Under the pieces are notes generated by a model, which saw only the letters and a program-made list of their open reading frames with translations, had not been told where the DNA came from and searched no databases. This document shows, in pieces, positions 1 through 7,122 of a stretch of DNA of 9,770 nucleotides; position 1 is the first letter of the stretch; every line of letters starts with the position of its first letter. This DNA is from Bacteroidales bacterium (GTDB lineage Bacteria > Bacteroidota > Bacteroidia > Bacteroidales > Dysgonomonadaceae). The stretch is from positions 1-9,770 of the forward strand of contig DUUR01000231.1 of NCBI GenBank assembly GCA_012841425.1. The letters run 5' to 3'. Both the position numbers and the translations under genes were made by a program.

Positions 1-7
1 AGTATTT

Positions 8-1027
8 ATGATACGATGGGGATTTATTGGTTGTGGGTCGGTAACAGAAAAGAAAAGTGGACCAGCCTTTAATAAAGTTGATGGATCAGAAATTGTTGCA
101 GTAATGCGCCGTGATAAAGAAAAAGCAAGGGATTATGCTTCTCGTCATAATATTAAAAAATGGTATGATAACGCAAATGATTTAATTAATGATAATGATG
201 TAAATGCTGTTTATATAGCCACACCTCCAGGTTCACATTATAAGTATTCTATTGCTGCAATGAAGGCAGGTAAACCTGTTTATATTGAGAAGCCTATGGC
301 AGCATCCTATGAAGAGTGTGTAGAGATAAATAAAGTATCTGAAGAGACAGGTGTTCCCTGTTTCGTGGCATATTATCGTCGCACATTACCCTATTTCTTA
401 AAAGTGAAACAACTTATAGATGATGGAAAGCTAGGAGATATTTCAACAGTCCAGATAAGTTTTGCAATACCTCCTTATGCTACGGATTATAATAGAAATA
501 ATTTGCCTTGGAGAGTTAACAAAGAAATTGCAGGAGCAGGATATTTTTATGACCTAGCTTCGCATCAATTAGATCTTTTAGATTTTATTTTTGGTGAAAT
601 TGAAGATGTTTATGGCTTCACTCATAACACTGCTGGTTTATATGATGTGGAAGATACTGTGTCTACTACATTCCGTTTTAAGAATGGAGTGGTTGGTAGC
701 GGAAGCTGGACTTTCGTAGCTCCAAAAGATACACGCTTAGACCAAATCACTATTGTTGGGACAAAAGGTAAACTGACTTTCTCTACCTTTAATTTTTCTC
801 CAATTGAACTAGAGACTTCAAACGATAAGCAAGAGTTCTTATTAGAAAATCCTGAGAATATACAATTCTATTTAATTCAAAGTATTGTAAATTACCTGAA
901 TGAAAAAGGAGAAACCCCTGTTAGTATAGAAGAAACTTCTGTTAGTAAAGAGAAACTTCCTGTTAGTACAGGAGCAACTGCTATTCGAACTAACTATATA
1001 ATGGATAAAATATTAGGAAAATTATAA
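8..1027 (+). CDS. Gfo/Idh/MocA-family NAD(P)-dependent oxidoreductase
   Basis: A 339-residue cytoplasmic protein of normal length for the family. Residues 1-120 form a Rossmann fold: the nucleotide-binding glycine motif is GFIGCGSV at 5-12, the segment IATPPGSHY lies at 70-78, and the family hallmark EKP is at 94-96. The C-terminal substrate domain starts near 125 and contains GAGYFYDLASHQLDLLDF (176-193), where D182, H186 and D189 match the usual active-site pattern of a proton-relaying histidine and acidic partners. Members oxidise or reduce sugars, inositols or anhydrosugars using NAD(P). The substrate here cannot be read from sequence. The ATG lies 7 nt into the window, so its promoter and any upstream operon partner are not visible. 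Near the C-terminus residues 302-322 form three 7-residue repeats (ETPVSIE, ETSVSKE, KLPVSTG), encoded by a 21-bp DNA repeat; only the last copy resembles the usual family ending. The gene converges on the barrel gene downstream. Family assignment is firm; specificity is unknown. Confidence 0.93.
   Translation: MIRWGFIGCGSVTEKKSGPAFNKVDGSEIVAVMRRDKEKARDYASRHNIKKWYDNANDLINDNDVNAVYIATPPGSHYKYSIAAMKAGKPVYIEKPMAASYEECVEINKVSEETGVPCFVAYYRRTLPYFLKVKQLIDDGKLGDISTVQISFAIPPYATDYNRNNLPWRVNKEIAGAGYFYDLASHQLDLLDFIFGEIEDVYGFTHNTAGLYDVEDTVSTTFRFKNGVVGSGSWTFVAPKDTRLDQITIVGTKGKLTFSTFNFSPIELETSNDKQEFLLENPENIQFYLIQSIVNYLNEKGETPVSIEETSVSKEKLPVSTGATAIRTNYIMDKILGKL
911..973 (+). repeat. Three-copy in-frame 21-bp tandem repeat inside the oxidoreductase gene
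   Basis: Three 21-bp units (911-931, 932-952, 953-973) share the core CTGTTAGTA with GTTAGTA recurring exactly every 21 bases (920, 941, 962). They encode ETPVSIE, ETSVSKE and KLPVSTG. Because the period is a multiple of three the reading frame stays open. Confidence 0.8.
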
Positions 1028-1041
1028 TTTAAAAAGCTCCA

Positions 1042-1090
1042 AAATAAGTGACTCCATAATATCTCTTTTGAATTATGAAGTCACTTATTT
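1042..1090. terminator. Bidirectional hairpin terminator between convergent genes
   Basis: Arms 1042-1060 and 1072-1090 are complementary over 19 positions with one mismatch: a perfect 12-bp outer stem (AAATAAGTGACT against AGTCACTTATTT), a C/A mismatch, then 6 bp (CATAAT/ATTATG), with an 11-nt loop. It sits 14 nt after the stop of the oxidoreductase and downstream of the convergent barrel gene. T-rich ends on both strands (TTATTT on plus, CTTATTTT on minus) suggest it ends transcription from both sides, though the T tracts are short. Confidence 0.75.
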
Positions 1091-1147
1091 CTAGGAGGCG
1101 ACTAAAGTATAGGAGAGAGTTAAAGTAAAAGTATTAGTTGAGTAAGT

Positions 1148-2434
1148 CTAAAATTTCCCGCTGAAGATAGTCGGATTAATAGTAAGACTTATATATGCCC
1201 AATCCTGCCATGAATCTGGGCTTCCTGGTCTGCCTTTTGCTATAGGCATAGCATCTGTAGCCAGCATAAATGAGTAACCTCCTTCAAATACAATGTATTT
1301 ACGAATAGGGTAGGTGAATTTGAAATCTATTTCTGAGCCTAAATTCTTTTTATCATTTCCAGAAACTTCAATATATTTATCAGAGTTGAAATGATGATAA
1401 CTTAAATCTAATTCAAGTTTTTTGGTTGCATTCCATTTTAAGCCTAAATATTTATGGAAAACACCATAGTAGTCATTGCCTCTGAAGTAGTCCATTGCAC
1501 CCATAAATGAATGATTTGACCTGTAGAGTAAATCCATATATGACTTAGTATCAGATTCCGGATCCTGTCCAGGATGAAACTCTGTTCCACCATACACAGT
1601 GAAAGCTGGAGATATTTTATAACCTCCACGTAAAGCCAACATATAAGCACTAACATCCTGTTCGTTAGCGTTCTTTCCCATTTGATAATAGGCAGTAGCC
1701 ATAAAATTCCACATATTGTTTTTATATCCAATATTTGTTCCTATAGTTTGTAAGTACTTTTTATCCGAAATTAAAGGAACAGCAGTAGGATCACCAGTTT
1801 CAAATCCCAGGTTTATAAATAGCGCCGACGCACTAAAACCTGCCTGATTGTGGTATTGATACCATATCGTTTGCATATTCTGGTAAGGTTGTCCTATAGG
1901 AAAATAGTATGTGCCTGAGTTTGTCACTTCTCTCGATTGGTTATAAGCCAATATTAAGTGTAGAGTATTTAGCTCGTTCTCAAAACCTATCTTTAGGGCA
2001 TCGTGCCATATTCCTGTAGGAGTCCAATTTGATACCGATAAAATTCTGCCATCATCATAATTTAGTGATTGTCTACCTACTTTTGCAAAAAACTCATTGT
2101 ATGTAATTTGTGCCCACGCCTCATTCAAGGTAAATCTGTTACCTTCATTATCATTTTGAGGCTTCTGTCCCCATAATGAAACATCTTGCGCTGCCATTCG
2201 TGCAGAAAGAAAACCATTATTAAAATTTATTCCTAAACGTGCACGATTAGAAATAAATGCCGAAGGCTTATCTGATTCCAATCGCGGCTGGTTGTAACCA
2301 TTGCGATACTCTAACCTAGGACGCAGATTAATATCTATTGAAAACTCACCACCTTCTTCTTCTTCAAGCTGAGCTTTTAACTGATAGGGTGCTAACAAAG
2401 TTGCTAATAGTATGGCTATAATTAATTTCTTCAT
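1148..2434 (-). CDS. Outer-membrane beta-barrel protein, alginate-export-like family
   Basis: A protein of about 428 residues. The chosen start (ATG at 2434) gives a classic signal peptide, MKKLIIAILLATLLAPYQLKA, probably cut before QLEEEEGG. Longer upstream in-frame starts to 2473 would overlap the promoter-like box at 2471-2478 and spoil the signal. The mature part shows alternating hydrophobic/polar beta strands rich in aromatic residues, for example INLRPRLEYRNG, SNRARLGINF, NEAWAQITYNEFFAKVGRQ and WHDALKIGFEN, and it ends in phenylalanine, as barrel proteins usually do. The RPRLEYR, NRARLG and GRQSLNYDDGR segments are typical of the alginate_exp (PF13372-type) barrels common in Bacteroidota. 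Members are assumed to pass carbohydrates or other small anionic solutes across the outer membrane; the real cargo is unknown. It is not a SusC/TonB receptor: there is no plug domain and it is too short. It lies 87 nt downstream of the sugar-kinase gene and has its own promoter box, so it may be regulated separately. Confidence 0.85.
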   Translation of the reverse strand: MKKLIIAILLATLLAPYQLKAQLEEEEGGEFSIDINLRPRLEYRNGYNQPRLESDKPSAFISNRARLGINFNNGFLSARMAAQDVSLWGQKPQNDNEGNRFTLNEAWAQITYNEFFAKVGRQSLNYDDGRILSVSNWTPTGIWHDALKIGFENELNTLHLILAYNQSREVTNSGTYYFPIGQPYQNMQTIWYQYHNQAGFSASALFINLGFETGDPTAVPLISDKKYLQTIGTNIGYKNNMWNFMATAYYQMGKNANEQDVSAYMLALRGGYKISPAFTVYGGTEFHPGQDPESDTKSYMDLLYRSNHSFMGAMDYFRGNDYYGVFHKYLGLKWNATKKLELDLSYHHFNSDKYIEVSGNDKKNLGSEIDFKFTYPIRKYIVFEGGYSFMLATDAMPIAKGRPGSPDSWQDWAYISLTINPTIFSGKF

Positions 2435-2470
2435 AAAAAAACTTTTAATGAATTCAAATAGTACTAAAAG

Positions 2471-2478
2471 CAAAGATA
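2471..2478 (-). promoter_or_regulatory. Bacteroidetes-type -7 promoter box for the barrel gene
   Basis: The minus strand reads TATCTTTG, matching TAnnTTTG, 36 nt upstream of the chosen ATG at 2434; transcription would begin near 2465. No TTG at the expected -33 spacing is visible, so the call rests on the -7 box and its position. Confidence 0.45.
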
Positions 2479-2487
2479 TATGTTTTT

Positions 2488-2507
2488 CAATTAAAAACTA
2501 TTAATTG
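2488..2507. promoter_or_regulatory. Palindrome in the -33 region of the barrel gene promoter
   Basis: CAATTAA (2488-2494) and TTAATTG (2501-2507) are perfect 7-bp inverted arms around a 6-nt spacer. The centre lies about 20 nt upstream of the -7 box, where an operator would overlap the -33 region. It is not followed by a T tract on the minus strand, so a terminator for the kinase gene is less likely. The arms are all A/T apart from one G/C pair at the outer end, so chance is a real alternative. Confidence 0.3.
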
Positions 2508-2521
2508 CGATGTCAAATTAA

Positions 2522-3388
2522 CTAAGAGTTATAATAGTTGATTAACCCTTCCATAGGTGATTTAATTATATTGCCGATTTTAATCCCCTTTTGAAGCGAC
2601 ACTTCATTAAGAATTGACGAGTAATTCCAAGCAATTGATCCCATAAAATTAACATTGTAATTTTTAAAGTCATACTGCATAACGTTTCTTTCGAAGAAAT
2701 CAGAAAAGCTTTGGTGCACTAATCTACTAATCGAAGGGTCGGTTATATGCTTTAGTATGAAAGGAGAAAGGCTAGCAAGAAAGCGGCTGGGAAATTGTTG
2801 TCGGTATACCTTGTCAACTACAAGAGCTGGAGTTAGCTGGTATTCTTGGAGTAACGCTTCTTTCAATCCTTTAGTTAGCAGCCCTTTTAGAGCATCGCTT
2901 ATTAGCTGTTTTCCCAACGAAGCGCCGCTCCCCTCATCACCAAGAATGAAGCCGAGCGGAGAAACCTGCTTTATTATCCTTGTGCCGTCCCATTCGCATG
3001 AGTTGCTACCTGTGCCTAGAATGCATGCAATACCTGCTTGGTTCCCGCAAAGAGCATGTGCCGCAGCTATCATATCGCTGTACACTTCAATTGTTTCTAT
3101 TGAGAATGATGCATATAGAGCGTCTTTCACGATTGGTGCATTTTCAGGTATGCAACCAGACCCATAGAAATAAATTGCTTTGATGGATGCCTCCTTAAGT
3201 AGAGGAAAAATGTTCACTCTAATCTCATGCTCTATCTCCTCCTTAGACTGGAAAACTGGGGTAATACCTTTACTCTTGAATCTATGGTAGATCTCTTTAC
3301 CTCTTACCAAGCACCAGTCGGCTTTAGTAGCCCCGCTATCTACAATTAGAATTACGTCTTCTTTTGATCGATTCATGTAAAAGTTCAT
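2522..3388 (-). CDS. BadF/BadG/BcrA-type ATPase, probable N-acetylglucosamine kinase
   Basis: A 288-residue protein of the ASKHA (sugar kinase/actin/Hsp70) fold. The first phosphate-binding motif is VDSGATKADWCLV (16-28), YFYGSGC at 73-79 marks the end of the first core, D105 in SDMIAAAHAL sits where the family has its catalytic base, and the second phosphate motif is ILGTGSNSCEWDG (123-135), followed by LGFILGDEGSGASLGK (145-160). This arrangement matches the N-acetylglucosamine kinase branch, which makes GlcNAc-6-phosphate from ATP and GlcNAc in the cytoplasm. It follows the acyltransferase gene with a 27-nt gap and no visible terminator, so the two are probably cotranscribed. The pairing supports amino-sugar salvage. 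Two ATGs are possible (3388 and 3376); the family core begins only at residue 12, so either is acceptable. Exact sugar specificity (GlcNAc, glucosamine or another) is inferred from family and context. Confidence 0.85.
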   Translation of the reverse strand: MNFYMNRSKEDVILIVDSGATKADWCLVRGKEIYHRFKSKGITPVFQSKEEIEHEIRVNIFPLLKEASIKAIYFYGSGCIPENAPIVKDALYASFSIETIEVYSDMIAAAHALCGNQAGIACILGTGSNSCEWDGTRIIKQVSPLGFILGDEGSGASLGKQLISDALKGLLTKGLKEALLQEYQLTPALVVDKVYRQQFPSRFLASLSPFILKHITDPSISRLVHQSFSDFFERNVMQYDFKNYNVNFMGSIAWNYSSILNEVSLQKGIKIGNIIKSPMEGLINYYNS

Positions 3389-3415
3389 AATTGATTCAAG
3401 TGAAAGTTTAGTTTT

Positions 3416-4606
3416 CTAAAGTTTTATATAGATATTTCGCTTATAAAGGATGTAGCCAAACAGCCAGCAGACTAAAACAAACAAGATCGCGTATAACAAC
3501 GAACCTAAATAATTGCCAGCCCATGGACGCAGTAGCACTTCGTAAGTAAAACCTTTAATTGACATAGTATCACCTTGCCAGTTAAACCTAATACTAGAAA
3601 CTATATTAGCCAACACTCCAGCGAACACATACACAATTAGAGGATTTACACCAAAAGAGTGAAAAAAACGGCTCCATTTATGTTTTTTATGGATATCTAT
3701 TATCCAAATAAGCAATCCTAGTAGTTGGGCTGCAAAACCAGTTGTGACAAGAACAAAAGTAGGACTCCATATCTTCTTGTTTATCGGACCCCCATATTGT
3801 AATAACAATCCAGTGAAAGCGAGGATAGTTCCCCAAATCATTAGTTTCTCAACCCGCGTGTGGTTGTCTTTATTATTGACAATCAGTTTCCCAAAAAGAA
3901 AGCCTATCAATACATGTGCTATAGAGGGAATAGTACTAAGTAAACCCTCGGGATCAAATGCAATTCGCTCTCCCCCAGGTGTCCAATCTTTATACATATG
4001 TTCCACACCCCATATGGCTTTGTCAACGATGGCAATGATATTTTGCTCCATCATTTCATATCCATTACCCAATTTTAAGAGTAATTGGTATCCTACTAGT
4101 AGTGCAGCTATTATCCATGGTATATATTTGCTTTTAAATATCACTGCAAGTAGTGCGGCAAAACCGTATGCAAGAGCAAGACGTTGAAGCACTCCCAATA
4201 TACGAAGCGTATCAAAATGGGTAGCTGCCACCAATATAGATTCGCCTTGGCTCAGGCCACTAGTAAACTTCCCAAACCAGCCAAGTGCCAACCCAATTGC
4301 AAATATCAAGATAGTGCGCCGTATAATCTTCCATACGGCCGCTTTGGAGGGCTCGAAGTTGAATTTCCTTAGTGACATAAAAGTGGAGATTCCCATTATA
4401 AACATGAAGAAGGGGAACACCAAGTCTGTTGGAGTAAGTCCGTGCCATTGTGCATGTTTAAGAGGTGCGTATGTATAGCTCCCAGCTCCTGAGTTGTTAA
4501 CCAAAATCATGCCTGCAATGGTAATTCCTCTTAGAATGTCAAGTGAAAGTAACCGGTTGTTGAGTTGCGATGTTTTTACTTTATTCATTTCCATGTAAAT
4601 ATTCAT
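3416..4606 (-). CDS. NagX/HGSNAT-like multi-pass membrane acyltransferase (DUF5009/DUF1624 type)
   Basis: A 396-residue inner-membrane protein with roughly ten hydrophobic segments. The N-terminal signature is RLLSLDILRGITIAGMILVN (18-37), followed by LKHAQWHGLTPTDLVFPFFM (49-68). This matches the bacterial relatives of human heparan-alpha-glucosaminide N-acetyltransferase, which move an acetyl group from acetyl-CoA across the membrane to a glucosamine residue. H51 in the KHAQWHGL segment lines up, from memory of the family, with the acetyl-accepting histidine of the human enzyme. Later segments include FHSFGVNPLIVYVFAGVLAN, a conserved family block. It lies 9 nt after the transporter stop and 27 nt before the kinase gene, giving an acetylate-then-phosphorylate pairing for amino sugars. 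Starts at 4606, 4594 and 4588 are all possible; 4606 gives the smallest gap to the upstream gene. The donor and acceptor are inferred, not shown. Confidence 0.85.
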   Translation of the reverse strand: MNIYMEMNKVKTSQLNNRLLSLDILRGITIAGMILVNNSGAGSYTYAPLKHAQWHGLTPTDLVFPFFMFIMGISTFMSLRKFNFEPSKAAVWKIIRRTILIFAIGLALGWFGKFTSGLSQGESILVAATHFDTLRILGVLQRLALAYGFAALLAVIFKSKYIPWIIAALLVGYQLLLKLGNGYEMMEQNIIAIVDKAIWGVEHMYKDWTPGGERIAFDPEGLLSTIPSIAHVLIGFLFGKLIVNNKDNHTRVEKLMIWGTILAFTGLLLQYGGPINKKIWSPTFVLVTTGFAAQLLGLLIWIIDIHKKHKWSRFFHSFGVNPLIVYVFAGVLANIVSSIRFNWQGDTMSIKGFTYEVLLRPWAGNYLGSLLYAILFVLVCWLFGYILYKRNIYIKL

Positions 4607-4615
4607 ATTAGACTA

Positions 4616-5509
4616 TTATTTTTTTCTAGCATGGTTCCATATCTGCCAAGAATTAACCAAATTTTGCCATAAAACATAAGCTCCTGGACCAAGTGTTGCA
4701 AGTGGATTAAGATATGTTTGTGTAAGCCAAATTGCTAGAACTGTATTTTTCTGACCCAACCCTTGTCCCCCAGCTACAGTTCTACCAAACTTTCTACCAA
4801 TTTTTCTTCCAAAATAAAATTGCAACAAGCATATCACAAGTGAAGTCGAAGCAATTATAATTTCAAGTGTGTAATTTCCATCATCCTGAAGAACTACATA
4901 TTGAGTAATATTTCCTATTACAATTGTAAGTGCAGCTGCCCAAATATAAAATGATATTATCTGTGCCGATTGAATCTTTTTATGAACAACTGGAGCAACT
5001 TTTTGTACTGTTATAGCAATAATAAATGGAAGGATGAGAATAGGTATAACACTAATGAAAATATGCCAAAAAGAAGAGGCCAAACTTATGTTTCTATCGG
5101 GTTGTCCTATAAAAGATAGAAAAATCGGACCAATTAGTGCAACCGACAAGTTGCTGATTATTGAATAGGCTGCAGTTACGGAAATACTTCCACCTAGCAG
5201 ACCTGCAACTACGGGTGCGGAGGTGGCTGTTGAGGTTAAAACACATATCATCGCTGCCTGAGCCAATATCTCATTTAAGGGTCGTAATAGAAGATAAACA
5301 GCTGCACTTCCCAAGTATTGAATAGCCAGAAGAATATAGTGAAACTTAGTTAGACTTATATCACTCATTTTTATTCTGCAATAAGATATAAACAGCATTA
5401 AGGCTAAAAGAAAGGGTAGTATAGGAGAAAGAATCGAAAGTTGTTTATGAAAGGTTATTCCCAAAACCATAGCAATGGGAAGCAAGTATTTCTCAAGAAA
5501 CTTCTGCAT
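4616..5509 (-). CDS. BASS/bile acid:sodium symporter-like membrane transporter
   Basis: A 297-residue inner-membrane protein with nine or ten hydrophobic helices. Two segments look like the discontinuous-helix regions of the bile-acid sodium symporter (BASS/SBF) fold: LTSTATSAPVVAGLLGG (91-107) and the glycine-rich GGQGLGQKNTVLAIWL (247-262), followed by NPLATLGPGAYVLWQN. Family members are secondary transporters, often Na+-driven, of organic anions including bile acids, pyruvate and pantoate; many bacterial members have no known substrate. An in-frame TTG at 5512 gives one more residue, but the ATG at 5509 is the better start. It begins 6 nt after the gmk stop and ends 9 nt before the acyltransferase gene, so it is almost certainly cotranscribed with both. 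Context would allow a role in moving an amino-sugar or acetylated product, but that is only inference. Confidence 0.8.
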   Translation of the reverse strand: MQKFLEKYLLPIAMVLGITFHKQLSILSPILPFLLALMLFISYCRIKMSDISLTKFHYILLAIQYLGSAAVYLLLRPLNEILAQAAMICVLTSTATSAPVVAGLLGGSISVTAAYSIISNLSVALIGPIFLSFIGQPDRNISLASSFWHIFISVIPILILPFIIAITVQKVAPVVHKKIQSAQIISFYIWAAALTIVIGNITQYVVLQDDGNYTLEIIIASTSLVICLLQFYFGRKIGRKFGRTVAGGQGLGQKNTVLAIWLTQTYLNPLATLGPGAYVLWQNLVNSWQIWNHARKK

Positions 5510-5515
5510 CAATTT

Positions 5516-6073
5516 CTAAATAAAATCAGTAACAAGCTTAAGAATCTCTTCTCTAGCTCTTTCATAGTCGTCATTGCAAACTGTAACATCAAATTGAGGA
5601 GCATAGCTCATTTCATACTCAGCCTTTGCAAGTCTACCCTCAATTACTTTAGGTGAATCTGTTCCTCTTTTTTCTAATCTCTCTCGCAAAACCTCAATTG
5701 AAGGCGGCATAATAAAAATACTCAATGCCTTATCTCCATAAAACTCCTTTATATTTAATCCTCCAATACAATCAACATCAAAAATCACATTACTCCCCTC
5801 AGCAATAATGCGATCGACTTCCGATTTTAGAGTGCCATAAAACCTGTCGGGGTACACCTCTTCATATTCAAGAAACTCATCATTCTCAATTTGTGAGCGA
5901 AATTGATCAGGAGTAAGAAAATAGTATTCAACGCCATCTTTTTCTTCTCCCCTTGGTTTGCGACTTGTGGCAGAAATTGAGAATCTAATATTCAAGTTTT
6001 TCGACAATAGATACCTTATGAGTGTTGATTTACCAGCACCCGATGGAGCTGAAATAATAATTAATTTGGCCAT
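5516..6073 (-). CDS. gmk: Guanylate kinase
   Basis: A 185-residue cytoplasmic enzyme that phosphorylates GMP to GDP with ATP, essential for guanine nucleotide supply. The P-loop APSGAGKST is at 9-17. The GMP-binding segment ATSRKPRGEEKDGVEYYFL (35-53) and FLEYEEVYPDRFYGT (67-81) carry the usual arginines, glutamates and tyrosine. FDVDCIGG (98-105) is the conserved strand-loop after the GMP domain, and the lid contains RERLEKRGTD (130-139) with RL at 147-148. Length is slightly short of the roughly 200 residues common in the family, but no motif is missing. It follows yicC by 40 nt, a gene order seen in many bacteria, and precedes the transporter by 6 nt. No promoter-like box lies in the 40-nt gap, so expression probably comes from the yicC promoter. 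Confidence 0.97.
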   Translation of the reverse strand: MAKLIIISAPSGAGKSTLIRYLLSKNLNIRFSISATSRKPRGEEKDGVEYYFLTPDQFRSQIENDEFLEYEEVYPDRFYGTLKSEVDRIIAEGSNVIFDVDCIGGLNIKEFYGDKALSIFIMPPSIEVLRERLEKRGTDSPKVIEGRLAKAEYEMSYAPQFDVTVCNDDYERAREEILKLVTDFI

Positions 6074-6113
6074 TTTCTCTTTAATTCTAATTCATGTGGT
6101 CTTTAAAAATCCT

Positions 6114-6986
6114 CTAAAGAATATTTAATACCTGTTCTTTTATTTGTTCAAGTTCATCTTTCATTTGAACTACTATCCTTTGCATTCCCGACTGGTTAGA
6201 TTTCGATCCTAAGGTATTAATCTCACGACCAATTTCTTGTGTAATAAATCCAAGCTTTTTTCCCTGCGATTTATTTTCCTTAAGAATTTCCTCAAAATAG
6301 TTGAGATGATGAGAAAGGCGCGTCTTTTCTTCGTTAATGTCAAGCTTCTCTAGATAGTAAATAATTTCCTGTTCAAATCTATTTTTGTCGTATTCTATTC
6401 CTCCCAGATTGTTTAATTCTTCTAAAATACGATTTTTAACTCTCTCAATTCGCTCCCCTTCAAATGTAGCAATATCAACTAAGAGGCTTCGGATATTGCT
6501 AATTTTCTCAATCAGCACATTTTCCAGCATCTTGCCCTCCTGTTCACGAAACAGTATTAGGCTTTCAACCGCTTTATTAATAGTGTCTTTTATGATGTTC
6601 CATTCTTCTTCGTCTAACTCTTCAGTTTCCTGCTTCATTACATCCGGAAGCCTCAATAGTACAGAAAACCAATCGTCAGGCACAGAAATACCCATGTCGT
6701 TGGCCCACTGTTCAATATCTGTTTTATATTGATTGAGAACATTGTAATCTATCCGTGAAGAAATATCTTTTGCAAACTGCTCCACATTAATAGTTAGGTC
6801 AACCTTGCCCCTTTCAAGCAAGTGCGAAAGCGAGTTCCTAAGCTCTATCTCTTTAACACGATATATAACCGGAATGCGTGTATAAAGGTCAAACTGCTTA
6901 CTATTAAGAGATTTTATCTCTATGGTAACTTTCTTATTTGGGAGTTCAGCTACAGCTTTGCCATAGCCAGTCATTGAATGCGTCAT
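6114..6986 (-). CDS. yicC: YicC/YloC-family endoribonuclease
   Basis: A 290-residue cytoplasmic protein of full family length. The N-terminal signature MTHSMTGYGKA (1-11) is the family hallmark (usually xxSMTGYGxA), followed by the YicC_N domain to about 155. The C-terminal DUF1732 domain ends with GKKLGFITQEIGREINTLGS (242-261) and then VVQMKDELEQIKEQVLNIL (272-290). Homologues (E. coli YicC, B. subtilis YloC) have been reported as endoribonucleases that affect small-RNA or mRNA decay, so RNA cleavage is the likely activity. Pairing with gmk is common. A promoter-like box lies 18 nt upstream of the ATG, predicting a very short leader of about 12 nt. The second methionine (M5) is an alternative start, but MTxSMTGYG is the usual N-terminus. 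Confidence 0.95.
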   Translation of the reverse strand: MTHSMTGYGKAVAELPNKKVTIEIKSLNSKQFDLYTRIPVIYRVKEIELRNSLSHLLERGKVDLTINVEQFAKDISSRIDYNVLNQYKTDIEQWANDMGISVPDDWFSVLLRLPDVMKQETEELDEEEWNIIKDTINKAVESLILFREQEGKMLENVLIEKISNIRSLLVDIATFEGERIERVKNRILEELNNLGGIEYDKNRFEQEIIYYLEKLDINEEKTRLSHHLNYFEEILKENKSQGKKLGFITQEIGREINTLGSKSNQSGMQRIVVQMKDELEQIKEQVLNIL

Positions 6987-7003
6987 CTTTGTTTTATTTT
7001 ATA

Positions 7004-7011
7004 CAAAGATA
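7004..7011 (-). promoter_or_regulatory. Bacteroidetes-type -7 promoter box for the yicC-gmk operon
   Basis: The minus strand reads TATCTTTG, identical to the box before the barrel gene and fitting TAnnTTTG. It lies 18 nt upstream of the yicC ATG. No TTG is present at the -33 spacing. It is the only such box seen upstream of the five-gene run yicC-gmk-transporter-acyltransferase-kinase. Confidence 0.5.
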
Positions 7012-7085
7012 AAGATTTAGATCGATTTTATTAAGTTGTAGAGGTTTAAAGTTATTTATAGATAAAATAAAATAGCAATTATCTT

Positions 7086-7122
7086 AAAAAAACAAAGTAG
7101 CAATATCAAGCATTCTCTTTGT
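7086..7122 (-). terminator. Possible weak terminator after the phosphatidyltransferase gene
   Basis: On the minus strand a 6-bp inverted repeat (ACAAAG at 7122-7117, CTTTGT at 7097-7092, 19-nt loop) runs into a seven-T tract (7092-7086). The stem is short and overlaps the last codons of the gene, so the call is tentative. Confidence 0.3.

Noticed and set aside
2435..2473. Extended N-terminus of the barrel protein from 2473
   Set aside because: It would place 13 residues ahead of a textbook signal peptide and overlaps the promoter-like box at 2471-2478.
2757..3167. 136-codon open frame on the plus strand opposite the sugar kinase
   Set aside because: It lies wholly antisense to a gene with clear kinase motifs, and its translation shows no recognisable domain; it is a shadow frame.
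1148..3388. Polysaccharide utilisation locus built on the barrel and kinase
   Set aside because: No SusC or SusD homologue, glycoside hydrolase or hybrid two-component regulator is present; the barrel is not TonB-dependent.
3744..4187. 147-codon plus-strand frame opposite the acyltransferase gene
   Set aside because: Antisense to a well-supported membrane acyltransferase; composition mirrors the hydrophobic codons of the real gene.
7052..7070. AT-only inverted repeat TTATTT/AAATAA in the yicC upstream gap
   Set aside because: Six A/T pairs only, expected by chance in this base composition, and not followed by a T tract.
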